From positions 186,001-250,000 of the forward strand of contig SEMN01000026.1 in NCBI GenBank assembly GCA_005408345.1: a stretch of DNA of 64,000 nt. The letters run 5' to 3'. Shown piece after piece: positions 17,503-30,885 of this stretch (the first letter of the stretch is position 1; every line of letters starts with the position of its first letter). Below the pieces are notes generated by a model. It was not told the origin of the DNA. It searched no databases and saw only the letters and a program-made list of their open reading frames with translations. The translations under genes were made by a program, and so were the position numbers. The stretch is from Macquaria australasica. Taxonomy: Eukaryota; Chordata; Actinopteri; Centrarchiformes; Percichthyidae.

Positions 17503-20500
17503 TTACACAATACCTAAAATGCGTGCCACCCACCAGCGACAGGGCATAATGACTCGGCAAGCTACCTGGCATCCTCTGTAGTTGTAAGGCCAGGGCCAGT
17601 AGCCACGCAGAGGCTCGCATATTCTCTGACAGTGAGTGTAGCTGCGTTGGCATTCTGAGCAGCAGATCCCCTGGTGGTCTAACATGGTGTCAAAGGTCAC
17701 GGCTCTGTCCTCTCCGGCTCCGCCGCTGCGCTGCAGTTTGGAAGCAATGTTAATTTTGAAGAGCAATCTTTTTTCTAAATTTATACTCATTTGCAATTCA
17801 AATGTTTTCAAAAACTTCTCATCCTCCCAAACACGTGAGCACAGCTCTCCTAGGCAACATGAATTTTTATAACCAATGGGAATTTTCATTTCAGTTCACA
17901 AGTTCATCAACTTGGAATGGCAGCTGTTACCCCACTGCCCTGTAATTATAGCCGCTAATATGACACCCACTCAACAGCAGCAGCAGTATATATCCACAGC
18001 TGACAGAAGGACTTAATCCAGGTTAACACATTTTGACACCATGTACTTCTATTTCTGAGACTACATTTTTAACAAGGCTGCCGTCTTAAGGATGGTGTTA
18101 TGAAGTCATCTGTAAAAGTGTTGACAAAACAGAGAAACTTCAATTCGTAATGTTACTTTAAGGGTTGCTTCAGGGCTCAGTATACTCCTCAGATAGTTAA
18201 TCAAAAATTCACCAGCTCTGGAGCCTTGTTTATCATAAACAGTGTTGTTGAAGAAGTTGGTACTCACATGATAGGGGTTTTCGGGATTGTACGCTGACCC
18301 CGCAGTAGACTGTGCCCCCTCCTCTTCCTCCGCGACTCTGGAGGTGTCATCCTCTGTGTGACTCACCGGGTCCCTCTCCTCAGCAGCTGCCTCAAACTCC
18401 TCCATGTTAAACTGCCGTTTGGCTCGCTGTGTGTCTCTCTTTCCCCTCTCCCCATCTGTTACAGCAGCCACGAGAGGCAAGAGTATTGGGTCAACATCCA
18501 CAAGATGCCATACATGTCCTCAGAGCTCAATCCCACATAGCTGGGACTGTCTCAGATGTCCTGAATAATTAAATTAACAGCAGTGATTTCAAGCAGTCCT
18601 GCATATTTCAAGATCATTCTTTTTTGATACAAGACCGGAGTCTTTTTTGGCGTACGACTCTAAATGTAGTGTGTGTTCAAGATGTTCTCAGTGTTCTCAG
18701 ACAAGACTGTAAATGTGTAAAAGTGTGTCAGCAGATAAGCAGGGCAACCAAGATTTGAATAAACTATTAAATAATGTACAATAATTCAAATGGAATAGAC
18801 CATGCTCTATGATAGCAGGCAAGCTTTATAGACTGTGTGGGATGGTGCGAATGAATACATAACAGCAAGAAAGAAGAGAAGAAGGCAACCTTTAGGATAG
18901 ATAGGTTGGAGCCAGTAAATTGGAAGTTCCCCGCAAAGACCCAGAATTTTGTTGCTCAGAAAGCTTGTGTCCTTCAGCGGCTGCTCTGCAGCAACCCATA
19001 TGAGGAACTCCTCATCAAACCTCACTGGCATGATTTCATCTGTCTGGCAAGAATAACAAGATAATGTCCTTAAATTACTAAGAAATGACAGTGTTAAAAG
19101 CAAGCAGAAGATCCTCTGTAATTTCTTTTTTCTTTTTCCAATTTGCAATGTTCTGTATCAAGTAGTGTGCATATACCAGGTCAAACATCAGCGACTCTTT
19201 GTTGTAAGCTCCCATGTGTGGAAGGTTGGCTTTGATTTGGGATTTTATATAGCACTTGTCTCCTCCAAAGAAGCGGATTCCAGTTATTCCCTGCACCAAA
19301 TCACAGAGATGCCATGTTTACACTCACAGCTTTGCTACTTTGCTAGGCACACAGAAAGTCTCAGTTGAACTTCCCCAGCAAGAGAGAACAAGGACAAACT
19401 CACTCACAATTTGAAAGTCATGAATCTCCACGGCTTCCTCAGCTCCATTCCCAGTTTTAAATCGCTCCAGGTTGTTGTCAGAATCAATTTCCACGGAGCC
19501 CTCCCTCACCTCCCCATTGATGTTCATACTGTAACGAACATTATAAACCTGGCAGCATTCAAAGTGGAATGTTAAAATGACTGATTAGTCAAGTTATGTA
19601 AATCACACTGTAGCAAACACAATAGAAGTGAGATAGAGAAAAACAAGCTTCCTATTGCTCATGCTATTCCCCTGCACAGTAATTGTTGGTGTTGCTTCTC
19701 TTACAGAAATCCTGTGTAGATTAAGCACACTGACAATTGAGCAGAGCACCGCAGGAAATGTTTTTGCAGACCTTGATGGGAATATTTTCCCTACAGGTGA
19801 GCTCAGTAGGACACAAATAAACATTACACTCTTTCATATAAGATTGAGTAGAGTAACAGGAGCAATTTATGCAGTTTGTATGCATTGTAGACAGAATTAA
19901 TGATGCAATTTCACAGTCTGAACTGTGATGATGAATATGATTATTGACAGGGCATCTCAGTCATTAACATAAATATCTCTAGAGACGGTCTTAAGAAAAT
20001 ACAATTATGCCTATAATAAAACGTTTTTATTATCAGAGGATTTTGTAATCTACTTTGGATCCATTTTCCACCAAGAGCATCCTCCTTGCATTCACTTTAG
20101 ATATCTGTTATTGGAGGGGCACTGTAATAACTACAGCATAATCCTCAGTTGACACTTACATTTTTATCGCTGACTTTCCACAGGTAGAGAGCAGCCATGG
20201 ATGCACACAACATTACGACTGCACCAACAATAAGAGCCACAGCTCCAAATCTCAGGAGGCGACCGACTGCAGCAGAGGTCGGTGTGCTTTGTTCCTTCAC
20301 AAAGTTCAGAGGATACAAAGTAAGAAATGACGCACACTCACCAATAACCAGGACAAGTGATAACATTCCTGGAAACCTTAAGAGTTTGCAAGAGTTTTAT
20401 TTACGTGTCATGGATGTCAAATATATTTCTAATCAAAAACGTATAAAGCCTGTCTTACCGGAGGCACGCAGTGTTCAAAACAGCCAGATCCATGAGTGGT

Positions 20501-20518
20501 ATTTTGGACTTTTTCCAT
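17503..20518 (-). CDS. cnmd: Chondromodulin (leukocyte cell-derived chemotaxin 1)
   Basis: Seven exons: 20518-20459, 20294-20160, 19548-19408, 19290-19177, 19043-18890, 18455-18268, 17730-17503. All are GT-AG with consistent phases, giving 339 residues (human 334). The start MEKVQN has an in-frame stop two codons upstream. Order: short cytosolic N-terminus, membrane helix at about 36-59 (type II), BRICHOS region at about 113-190, furin-type site R-A-K-R at 212-215, an acidic linker, then a secreted C-terminal domain with the eight cysteines (GICC, SEC, HC, IC, GC, AC, PC) and a WWVARILGIV end. In the family, the cleaved C-terminal part accumulates in cartilage matrix, restrains blood-vessel ingrowth and supports chondrocytes. 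The furin site and neighbouring pcdh8 favour chondromodulin over tenomodulin. The second acceptor (GTGAAG at 20295) is weak, so the N-terminal join is the least certain part. Confidence 0.93.
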
Positions 20519-22061
20519 AGTCTCTCTCATGATGTCCTCTATAATTCCTCCACTAATACTGTTGCTTCTCTTTGGAGAATCAGGTTATCCAGCAGGAGGC
20601 TTTCTGACGTTTGAGTGTGAATGACGTACAGTTGATATAAATTCTTTGAGCTAAATTCTTCGTCTGAATGTTACCTGTAGGTCCAGGTTGCCTAAAGCAA
20701 GGTGGCCATCCTGTGGTACCAAACTAAAACAAGATTTTTGAAGCAGTTCTGAGCTCATCAGAGATTGGCTGGTGCAACGTGTTACAGGCAGTGATGTAAT
20801 GGTTGGTAGAAAGGTTGTTAACTGACCTTTTGGTCAGCGTTAGGAGGAAAACATATAAGTACTTACATAAGCTTTCATAGAATATTTTTTATGTCTTTCA
20901 TTTAATCACCCTCCTCTTATAGTTTGAAGTCACTTTTGATATGAATTTATTTGAATGTTGCAGATTTCCTCCAGTTCTTTACCTGTTACAGGTGTCAGTG
21001 AGAATAAACAGATTGCACTACCTGTAGTCAAACTTGTATGCAGAAGTGAGTCTTCTTCTGTCTTTACATTCCTGCAATATGCTACAAGATGGCACTGACT
21101 GGCAATACCAAACACAATCACAGACACACAGACATAACCTTAGCTTAATTATGAATTTTCTGATTTGACAATGGGAGAAAAATAGTTTCGTGGTCAAGGT
21201 TACTTGGCCCTTATTATAACTTAAAAAGAAGAAACAGTAAGAAAAGAGATTCAAATGTGCAGTGCTGCTGTTGCTTGGAAACAGATTGAACCACATTTTT
21301 GGGATAATTGGTAAGCTGGGAGGTAATCAGAAAAGGTGAGGGGATTCTTTGACCTTCGAAAAAATATGTAATTGTACGAGCATTTGATCAGCAATGCAGT
21401 ATTTGCATGCAAATTGAGGCAGCAGAGTAACTGCATTGTGTACCATTAAAAGAAGATGACATTTTGCTATCAATTTAGCTCTGATCAGTGGAGGACCACA
21501 TTTTATTTATTGCGGCTTATAAGCCTTTAAGGCAAATGAAATGCATTCAGTTGGCTAATTGAGGTTATTCTGTGTGCTTTATGAATATTCCCTCAGGACA
21601 ATAGTTTGTACTCTTCCTATAAGATTACATTTGAGTCCTGTAAGCCCAGATAGCTCCATGTTTAAACTGTCGTTGAACAGCGAAACAATTTTGCTTTTAA
21701 CTGTTTATTTGTGCAACAATGTGACAAAATCTACCACAAACATGGTAATCTTTCATATTGATTGTTTTCCACAGCAGAAAGGCCTCTTTCAGCCTAAATG
21801 TCCATACGTCATGCCCCTTAAATAGTAACACATGCTCTTGAAAATTGATAATAAAATTCTTCTTTACATTGAATCATTATGAAAAATATATTATTAATGT
21901 ACAAAATCTTGCATATTACACATGATACAATGAACAGTCTTATATGAGCCAAAAGACACATGACATACTACAAAACACTGCAACAATCCAACATAGAGTC
22001 AAGTAAGATAAAAGCACTATACAGTATAAAGACAAAATCCCTTTTGATGACTTTTTGATCT
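20519..22061. other. Region between cnmd and pcdh8
   Basis: Contains the 5' flank of cnmd and the 3' untranslated region of pcdh8, both on the minus strand. No extra gene or clear repeat was found. AATAAA motifs on the minus strand occur around 21703-21708 and 21500-21510, but neither is compelling. Confidence 0.45.
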
Positions 22062-25000
22062 TTATGAGTTTGTGTACTCTGGGATGGATATCTCATCTGC
22101 TTCCTGTATTCTGGCTGGTGTCGGTGGACCAACAAGAATATAATCAAATTCCTGGTGTTGAACTTTCTCGTACACACTTTGCAGACCGTTGGTTTTGGGT
22201 ATGTGAGCTGGGTAGTAGTTTTCCCTTCTGGTGTCCCGGGGAAGTGAAGCTGTCTTGGAGAAAGTTGACAGATGCGGTCCACAGGCCATGCTCGTGTTGG
22301 GCCTTGTAGCTGAAGGGCTCCAGCATCGGTCCGAGTGTCCCAACACTTTGCACTCGCTTGTACATGCCCAGAGACCTGTGGAAAACAGCAGTGCTGTCAT
22401 GAATACATTTGCTGGCTCACCTGGTCGAGGATGTTTGATGCTGAAAGACCCCAGTGAGCCCAGGTAACATCAATCATAATGTGTCCAGTGTATTAGAACA
22501 TGTATTATTGTAATCTGTATGGTACATGGTTTAGATTAAAATAGAAACCGCACTATAAGAAGAGGAATGCATGTAACATCAGTGCATGGCTTTCACCTTT
22601 ATATCCTCTCATTTGACTCATTTTGAATTTCTATTTTATTATTATTTTTGATTGTGTTTTTTTTTTTTTGGTGACACTCACTGTTTGTTGGTGGTGACTC
22701 TTTTTTGTGCACATCTCCACTTATGTCAGAATCACTGTCATTGAAGTCACTGTCCCCTTTTCCACTGTCCTTGCCACTGATGTGGGGGTCTCTTGCTGAG
22801 ATTGTTGTGAATGAATTACCCTTCCATATTGTTATTGGTCTGACTGTTTCTTTCCCGTATCCTGGTAGTGTAGAATAACCCTGCAGGGATGCAAACACAT
22901 TCAACACAAATCTTAAGTCAAGATGCAAAAGACAAATGAAGTTAGTGCGAAACAAACTTTAAATATCTCTGAAATATAATCACTCACCTTTAGTTTACCC
23001 TCCATCACTCTGCTGTTTGACTCAAAGATGCCTGCTGTCTGCCTGCCATCTTCACAGCCTGTCTCTGCTGTGTTGCTGCTGGCCAATGGAGGTTTCTCTG
23101 GAAATGGATGGGCATCAAACACTTTGCCTTTGTGGTTGGCAATCAATGAATCAATATGACCACTTTCCACTTTCTCCACATTTGGTACGTCTTCTTTTTC
23201 ATCATAGCCCCCCTCCCTTGTCTCTTTTTTCCGGCGGCTGCAAATGGTTGTGATGAGAATGATAGCCAGCAGGAGGAGAGAGCAGCTCCCTGCCAGGACA
23301 ATGATTATGGCTATGGACATGTCCCATTCAAAGAGCTCCTCGCTGCCATTTTGAGCCAAGGAAGGCATACTGGGTAGAGTTCCTTCTATGAAGCTGAAGT
23401 GTATAATGGCTGTGGAGGTAAGCGCGGGGGATCCATTGTCACTGACCGACACTGTGACTTTGACATTGTCTGCGAGATCGTACGTCAGCTGTCGGCTCAC
23501 GTGCACCTTCCCTGTGTCTTTGTTGATAGAGAAACCCAGGTGTCCCCCCTCGGTGATTTTATAGGACAGCTGTGCATTTATGCCTTCATCAGCATCCGTG
23601 GCCTTTATCTGGGTTACCACATAACCTGCAGGTGCATCTTTGGGCAGGAAAACCTCAGCAGATCCTTTGTAAAGGGGTGGCTGTATGATAGAAGGTTGGT
23701 TGTCATTCTGATCAACTATTTTTAGTCTGATGACAGCTGTGCTCTGCAGCTGTGGTGACCCCCCATCACTTGCTTGGATGTGTATGTCTAGCTGTTTCAT
23801 TACTTCATAATTAAAACTCCTCAGGGCATATATAGAGCCAGACACTGAATTGAGAGACACAAAGGTGTTCACAGGGGACCCCATGATAACACTGTCCACA
23901 AGTCTGTAGGTGATTTTACCATTATTGCCCAGATCTGCGTCGCTGGCCTCAACTGTGGTGATGTAAGCGCCCGGGGCGTTGTTTTCCACCACTAAAACTT
24001 CATAGACAGCTTTAGTAAAGTGAGGGGCGTTGTCATTCTCGTCGCTGAGTCTAATGGTGTACTGAGTGATTTTTCTCAGCGGAGGTGACCCAAAATCCTC
24101 AGCCATGACCGTCAAGTTATACTCACTAATCCTCTCCCTGTCTAGGGCTGCTGCTGTAACTATCATGTAGCTGTCCTCGTAAGCCTGCCGGAGTTTGAAA
24201 TGGTCGTGGCCGTATAATGTGCAGTGGACCTGGCTGTTAACACCCGAATCTCTGTCCAAGGTGCTGATCAGCGCCACCAGACTGTCCTTGTCTGCCGCCT
24301 CGCTGATGTATGCAGTGCCTGTCGTGATGGAGGTCATCGGGGTGATGCTGATTTCTGGGGCATTGTCATTAACGTCTTTGACGTGAATTATGATTTTGCA
24401 CACGGAGGGGGTCGGGTTGGGTCCCAGATCAGTCGCCTGCACGTCTAGCTCGTAGGTGCTTTTGTCCTCAAAATCCACAGGGCTCCTGAGCGTCAGTCGA
24501 CCTGATTTACTGTCCACTTGGAAAAGTTCTCGGATCTCATGAGAAACCTGTTTTCCGAACCCGTAGACGACCTCTCCGTTTAAACCCTCATCAGCATCAA
24601 CTGCGTTTAAGTCCAGTATAACAGTGCCAACCGGTGCGTCCTCTGGCAAACTGACGGAGAAACTATTCTGGTCAAAAACGGGACTATTGTCATTAAAGTC
24701 AGTCACTTTGATAGTTATCTTTGTTGACCCCGATCTGTAAGGGTTCCCTCCGTCTGTGGCGACCAGCTCCACAGTGTATGATGACTGAGTCTCCCTGTCT
24801 AGCTCTTTCATTAGCACCAATTCCGCATATTTAACCCCATCCGCTCTCAGGAGCACATCAATGGTAAAATGACTGTTGACAGAAATTTGGTAGCTTTGGA
24901 TGTAGTTTGACCCGACATCAGCGTCCACAGCTGGGTCTAAAGGGATGCGGGAGCCCGCTGCTGCATTCTCTGAGATCTCCACTATAGATTCCTTGTTTGG

Positions 25001-25453
25001 AAACTCCGGAGAGTTGTCATTGATGTCCTTTATTTCCACCTCGACGTGAATCAATTTGTAGCGATCTTTGGAGAAATTTACCACGTCAAAAGTAATGAGA
25101 CACTGTAGAGTGTGTCTGCAGATTCTTTCCCTGTCAATTCGTTCCCCGACAGTGAGTTCCCCGTCGTTTTCTCTTACCCTGATGAATGAATCATTGAATT
25201 GTTTCATCATCCTGAAATTGGTCTTGGAGGAATGAGACAGACTCAAGGACATGTCCTTGGCAAGGTTTCCGATGACTGTACCTGGTGCGTCCTCCTCATT
25301 GGTCTGGTATCGAATAGTATTTCCCTCGGACTGAGCCAGTGAGGCAAATAAAAATTGATGGATTGAGAATATAAAAATCCACCGGTGCCAATAAGTTATA
25401 CATTTGCCCCGTATCATCTTCGTAGTAATCTTTCCCTCGGTAAGCAGCCTCAT
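22062..25453 (-). CDS. pcdh8: Protocadherin-8 (paraxial protocadherin/arcadlin type)
   Basis: Three exons: 25453-22988, 22880-22682, 22375-22062, all phases agreeing, 992 residues (human PCDH8 about 1070). A hydrophobic signal ([18 protein letters not shown]) precedes [11 protein letters not shown]. Six cadherin repeats follow with repeated DxNDN and LDRE calcium-binding motifs, all in one large exon as in other non-clustered protocadherins. The membrane helix is at about 712-736. The 256-residue tail contains [18 protein letters not shown] at 860-877 and, in exon 3, [37 protein letters not shown] and an acidic end, all typical of PCDH8. The family mediates weak homophilic adhesion and regulates C-cadherin/N-cadherin in gastrulation, somite boundaries and synapses. 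A second in-frame ATG (residue 13) lies closer to the signal peptide and could be the true start. Confidence 0.95.
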
Positions 25454-25700
25454 TGTGTGCTGAACAGATGAGAGCAGTTCACCTCTGGAGTGAGCTCCCC
25501 ATACAGCTCCCGCTTTTATGAACTGAAGTGTGCTGGAAGAGAAAGTTACTTGCTCCTTGCGCGCAGCCAGTCAGATACGCTTGTTGCCTCGCCGTCAACA
25601 CAGCTCAAAATTCTGCAGTGGCGGGGTTTATACAGCTCCTCATGCTAATGAGACGAAGTGTGACCAATCCCTCGCTTTAGAATTAAAAATACCCCCTATG
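25454..25700 (-). promoter_or_regulatory. pcdh8 promoter: CCAAT, octamer-like and TATA elements
   Basis: On the coding (minus) strand, in order: ATTGGTC (inverted CCAAT box, plus-strand 25662-25668), ATTAGCAT (octamer-type POU site, 25642-25649) and TATAAA (25627-25632), the last about 174 bases before the ATG. Spacing and order nearly match those upstream of the 49359 gene. Function is inferred from motif and position. Confidence 0.6.
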
Positions 25701-26468
25701 AAAAAAAAGAAAAAAAGAAAAGAAGAAGCTCTAAGCCTGTTTTGAGAGTGTACACTGAAGGAAGTTGCAAAATAGAAAAAAAAAACGGGCAGACAGATAT
25801 GGCAATGCTTGAAGATATAGTTCCTGCACTGTTTATCGTCTTATTACAGCCATTACCGAGTGATGGTTTTATTTAGCAAGAGCCTATTTCTTCTCCTTTT
25901 GATGTTGAGTTTATTGTCTGTTGAGCGTGCCTGAGTGCGAGTAGGTGTGTAGGCTACGAATGTGTGCATGCACTCACACGGCCAGCTCAATTGTTTTTGG
26001 TGAGCTGTGCAAGGCTTTGTTCAGGGTGAGGCACCGTTGAGAACAGCTTAATTATCTGGAGACTCGTTCGCGCTGAAAGCATCCACAGCCCTTCTGAGGG
26101 GAGGAGTGATGCTAGATCGATCATTTGATAGAGCAATACCTGATTTGTTTTTCTTCTGGTTATCTATTATGTACTAAAACAAGATGATCAATATTGTACC
26201 ATCTCACAGCATATGAAGTCTCCCTGAAATGTTCTCCTATTTGAGATTTAAGAGATTTGTTTTTCCAGTCCTCTTTATTTTTCCACCTGGGAAACATATA
26301 TTATACATGTTTGTCTCCTGGGTTTTGACTACAACCCCCTACTCTGAAAACATAACTTCCAACTGTTATGCATTTCAAATCACATTAGATTCAACTAATA
26401 TTCAGTAAACTATGATAAAGATGAGCCATTTACTTTTGCACTTTTACATGTACAGTTTAACAGGAACT

Positions 26469-27003
26469 ACACTATATGGCCATTAGTATGTGGACAGCAC
26501 TGTTCACGTACAGTACTTGTGTGCACTTTTGGTGTGGGGCTGTTTGCAGCTATAAGCTCTTTCGTTCCAGCTGAGGGAAATCTTAATGCTATAGCATACA
26601 ATGATATTTAAGACAATAGTGTGCTTCCAACTTTCTGGCAGGGATTTCCTGTTTCAACATGACAATGCCCCTGTGCACAAAGCGAAATTCATAAAGAAAT
26701 GGTTTTCAAACTTTGGTGTTGAAGAACGGACCTCAGCCCAATCCAACACTTCTGGGTTGAATTGGATGACGACTGCTTGCCCGGTCTTATCACCCAACAT
26801 CAGTGGCCGATAGGAGCAAATCCCCACGATCCAAAATCCTGTGGAAATTCTTCCCAGAAGAGCAGAGGGTGTTATAGTAGAATATCAGTGCACATGGTTT
26901 TGGAGTTGTGTATTGTGTGTTATGTTCAACAATCACTTATGGATGTAATGTGGGTTGTTCACATACTTTGTTCAGGTGTCCAAATACTTTTGTATACATG
27001 TTC
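26469..27003 (+). mobile_element. Relic of a Tc1/mariner-type transposon
   Basis: The left end reads CACTATATGGCCATTAGTATGT and near the right end is CAGGTGTCCAAATACTTTTG, the diverged partners of a known teleost element terminus. The plus frame at about 26640-26790 reads FQHDNAPVHKAKFIKKWFSN, matching the end of a DDE transposase around its second catalytic aspartate. Frameshifts and stops make it inactive, and the 5' part of the transposase is missing. Confidence 0.7.
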
Positions 27004-28132
27004 TTAAGTGCAAAAGTTGGACACAATTCAACACCACCACAATCTATAGCCGCAAAATTCAACCACAGAATTTGGTCTACACTTCTCTGGCACATTGGAC
27101 TATTGGATTGCAACACATGCTCCTGTTTTGGTGTATTTGTACAGTGTTGGCATGGGTATATGTCAACCCCTGTTAAGCTAATTTCCCAAAATGTTTAAAC
27201 GTGATAGCTGAATTGTCAGTGTAAAGTAAATGTAAGTAGTAAAATAGAAAATAAATCTGTAAATCTTCACCAAGGACCTGATTTAGTTTCCACCAAATAT
27301 GTGAGCATGCCCACTCCTTCTTTTTGGATGTTCTGTCCAACCTCTGGTGGAGCTTATTAGATTTGATAGAGGGTATTTTTTTCTCCAGTATAATTATGTT
27401 TTTTTTTGCACTTCTTTGTTCTGCTACTGCGGAGACTACATAGGATTAGTGAGAAACCTGGAGTATGACTACTTCCCAGCATCTGGATAGAAGTCACTTG
27501 TTTTGAGGCCTCTGCTCACTGTTTATCTCTGACTATTTACTTCTAACTTCTCCGTCTACTGTATATCTTAATGGGGCGTGGAGGCAGATGACAGTTTGTG
27601 TGTGTTTTGTTCAGAGCGATTCATTAGTCAGCAGTCCACAGCACGCTGTGGTTGAAGCACTAACAATAATCTGAAACAGTAACGCTAACACTAGCAATAA
27701 TGATCTGAAACATTGTGAAAAGCCCACAGAGACACATTGAAAGGGAAAAGGCTGTAGGAAACAACAAAGGTAGGTGGGCATATAAGCTTATGGAGAGAAC
27801 CACTGTGACAGATTCTATTTGTTTCTTAAAGCAGAGGTTATCACATTAGGGAATAAACTGTGTTTAGATAATGTTTTGGAGTAAGATAATATATTCAAAT
27901 TGCTCTAAATACAGACAATAAGTGATTTTTCTATTCATCTAATTAGATTTACACCAAGGCTACCAACATTTCTTGAAGCACAATGTTACAACGTAGTTTG
28001 TCAAAATGATCCACTCAAATAGAAATATGGAAATGGAATTTAAACCCAGGACCTAAACAAGTTTCCTGACTTTAAAATGTGTTATTCGCACTTGCATTAT
28101 CAGTGGGGTACAGTGTATTTAATTTTCAATTC

Positions 28133-28345
28133 AATTCAGTTTTATTTATATAGCACCATATCATAACAAAGTTATCTCAGGGCACTTTTTCGAGTAGAGC
28201 AGGTCTAGACCGACTCTTTACATTTACAGAGACCCAACAGTTCCCACCATGAGCAAGCACTAGGCAACAGTGGCAAGGAAAAACTCCCTTTTAACAGGTA
28301 GAAACCTCGAGTAGAATCAGGCTCTAGGTGGTGAGAACATACAGC
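28133..28345 (+). repeat. Common teleost interspersed repeat
   Basis: Begins with AATTCAATTCAGTTTTATTTATATAGCACC-like sequence and continues through a conserved-looking GGCAAGGAAAAACTCCC and AGAAACCTCGAGTAGAATCAGGCTC. This is a widespread fish repeat by recollection. Its class is not assigned because only one copy of this segment was recognised in the window. Confidence 0.55.
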
Positions 28346-28869
28346 AGCACAGTACAGATTTACAGTACACATTTAGTGTGCAGTGTTAAGATATGTTAAT
28401 AAGGAATGAGAAGATTCCTACAAGCTGGAGTTCAGCAACTTCATATTTGAGTATGCCACCTTAGGCAACAAAAATGTTACCTGTTTCTGTCTCATCCTCA
28501 AATTAATTTCTTCCAGTGCTGAATAACACTATGTATATTTTTAAACATCCAGTGTTTATTACAATCAGTCTCAAGTAAAAATATCTAAAAAAAAAATGTC
28601 AGTGACTGGGTTTCTTTACTGTGGTAAAGTCCCAATTCACACCTGGGTCTATGTGGATGTTTGATGTTTTCTTTAACTTGTGCTGTCATTAAGAGGCTAA
28701 ATTTGGAGGTGCTCCTCTGAGGATGAAATTGAGAAAAATGATGGAGTTAACGGCACACTCAGGGGGATTTTGTGAGAACACTGGTTACAATAAAAGCAGC
28801 ACTAATCAGTATTTTCATAGTAACAATGCATCAAATGACCATGTGCAATGTAAAAGGTGTTGTTGGCAG

Positions 28870-29280
28870 TGACAAACCCACAGACAATCATCAACTGACT
28901 CTCCAGTTCCAGCTTTATGTAGCGTTTTAGAATTTTACTCTTTCAGTGTTGTTTTCAGCAGCAGCAGGCAGCTGTTTAGAGCAAAAAACACCAAACAGCA
29001 GGCAGACACAGCTAACAACTAGCTGGTGAACATAGGGGAGCATTTAGCGGCTAAAGAGCCAGATATTTCCCTCAGGAGTTGGTAGAGACCAAAAACAGAG
29101 CAAAAAGGAAAGTGAATACTGGACTTACATTCAACAGGTGGACAGAAAGACACCTCCAAATGAAGGTCAATGCCGCTCCAGATCTGCTGGATGTGAAAGT
29201 TGGCAAATATTTGCTAACACGTTAGCCATATACGCTTTGTGAGGTGATAATATGTCAGTGTTGTGTTTGCAGCTTGTTGC
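28870..29280 (+). repeat. Teleost interspersed repeat, partner of 5530-5935
   Basis: Holds CAGCAGGCAGACACAGCTAAC, AGCTGGTGAACATAGGGGAG and GGAAAGTGAATACTGGAC. Its last third is a diverged reverse complement of 5570-5700. No coding potential was seen. Confidence 0.5.
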
Positions 29281-30885
29281 ACTACATGCCCCAAATAGCC
29301 AAAAACAAAAAAATTCCACAAGGTCATATCATGCCCAGACACATTTGTACAAGTTGTGGTATCATAGTCAGTGCTGAAGTGGCAAAATAACAGTATAATG
29401 TACTTTTAATGCAGCAAAGGAATGAGTGGAAACCAATGAGGAGGGTTCATTAAACAGTTTGATATTAGTTTTTTTCTTCTTTCAGCTCAATTAAGAGCCA
29501 CATGTTACGTAGGCTGATTTGTACTTTAATGAGAACCGGGGTGATCATAGATTCAGTGTGGGCGATTCTCTTTGGATTACATTAAACTAGGACAAATGGC
29601 TGTGGTGATAGATGGATTATTATACTACAATACAGCATTAGTTTGAACTGGGATGCGGAGGAGTTTATGTGAATTTATGATGAGTAAGTGGTTGTTTATG
29701 GTTGAGATAAGTTATTTAGCAGATGGTTGTTTTCATCGTGGCGTGCAAATGCCACTGTTTATTGTAGCTTCATTTACATATTACATTTAATTGTATTGTG
29801 TGGGGATCGAAAAATATATTGAATGTTTCGGCAGTGATAGATTTTCTGCTCATTATGACCTGTCAGAGATTCAAGCTGTGTGGATGTCTGAGTTTCAGAT
29901 AAGCAGTACTCTGCAGTTAAAAATGATAATAACACAGAGAACAGAATTTGATACTTGGAAAAAAAAATATTCTGATACATTTGCTCAAGGTCACTTCCAC
30001 AGGAAGACTTTATACCGCATAACACGGCTCTGAATTCAGCTACCTTTTATATTAATATTTGATTTTATATCTTTGTAGCAATTTATATAATTGTTTTTTA
30101 TTCACGGTGAAAGCATCCAACTGTCAGAATCATCAGTCATAAAAAGCGTCTGCATGATGCTGATGGAAAATCCTGATAGCATTTTTTTATGATTAATGTT
30201 ATATAATTGTGTCCAGTGTAGCTATTTCCATGAAAGTTACTGGCAAATTATTCATAGCCTCAAAAAGATTCAGCAAGAGAGTGAAGGAAGCAAGCAACAA
30301 ACGGAAAATGTATGAGAAAAAAAAAACTGTTGAAGGGAAAGATATTTCAAATTTACTGTTGGCCCACAGACACAATTCCATATTTAATGGGATTGTAAAT
30401 GCATTCAGTTTCAAGGGACGCCTTTGCATTTTAAGTTCTCTAATCACTCTGGTCCATAATGTGCCTGAAGAAATGCCATGATAGTCTGCATTTGTGGAAG
30501 GCACTTAGCTTCGCATTCTTTTACAAAGATTAGAAATCAGAGGCAAATTATACTGTGGTGGAGCTCAGCTCAACTGAATATTGCTCTAGTGGGAGATCGC
30601 TTGCCTTAAAGAACTCCATATTCCATGTCTTTGAGATGCCAGACTCTCCTCTTTCTCTCTGTCCTCTCTCTCTCCCTCTCTCTCCAGCTCTTTGTGTTTC
30701 ATGTCAGTTATTCTGCCTATGTTTAACTTGACATTAAAATATGACATTTGAGTTACATTTTAGTTTAAGTGGGCCTTCTGACACATCAGCAAAGGCTATT
30801 AGCACATACTTATAGCTATGCGAAATGTGCACTTAATTGTTAAGTTACAGTTCAATCAAGTATACTCTCTGCTCAGGAGGAATTG

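Noticed and set aside
20145..20366. Alternative unspliced cnmd start (MLSLVLVIGECASF)
   Set aside because: The spliced start at 20518 joins in phase, has an in-frame stop just upstream and resembles the vertebrate two-exon N-terminus; the unspliced form remains only a minor possibility.
24195..24448. Plus-strand frames inside pcdh8
   Set aside because: Shadows of the long cadherin exon on the opposite strand.
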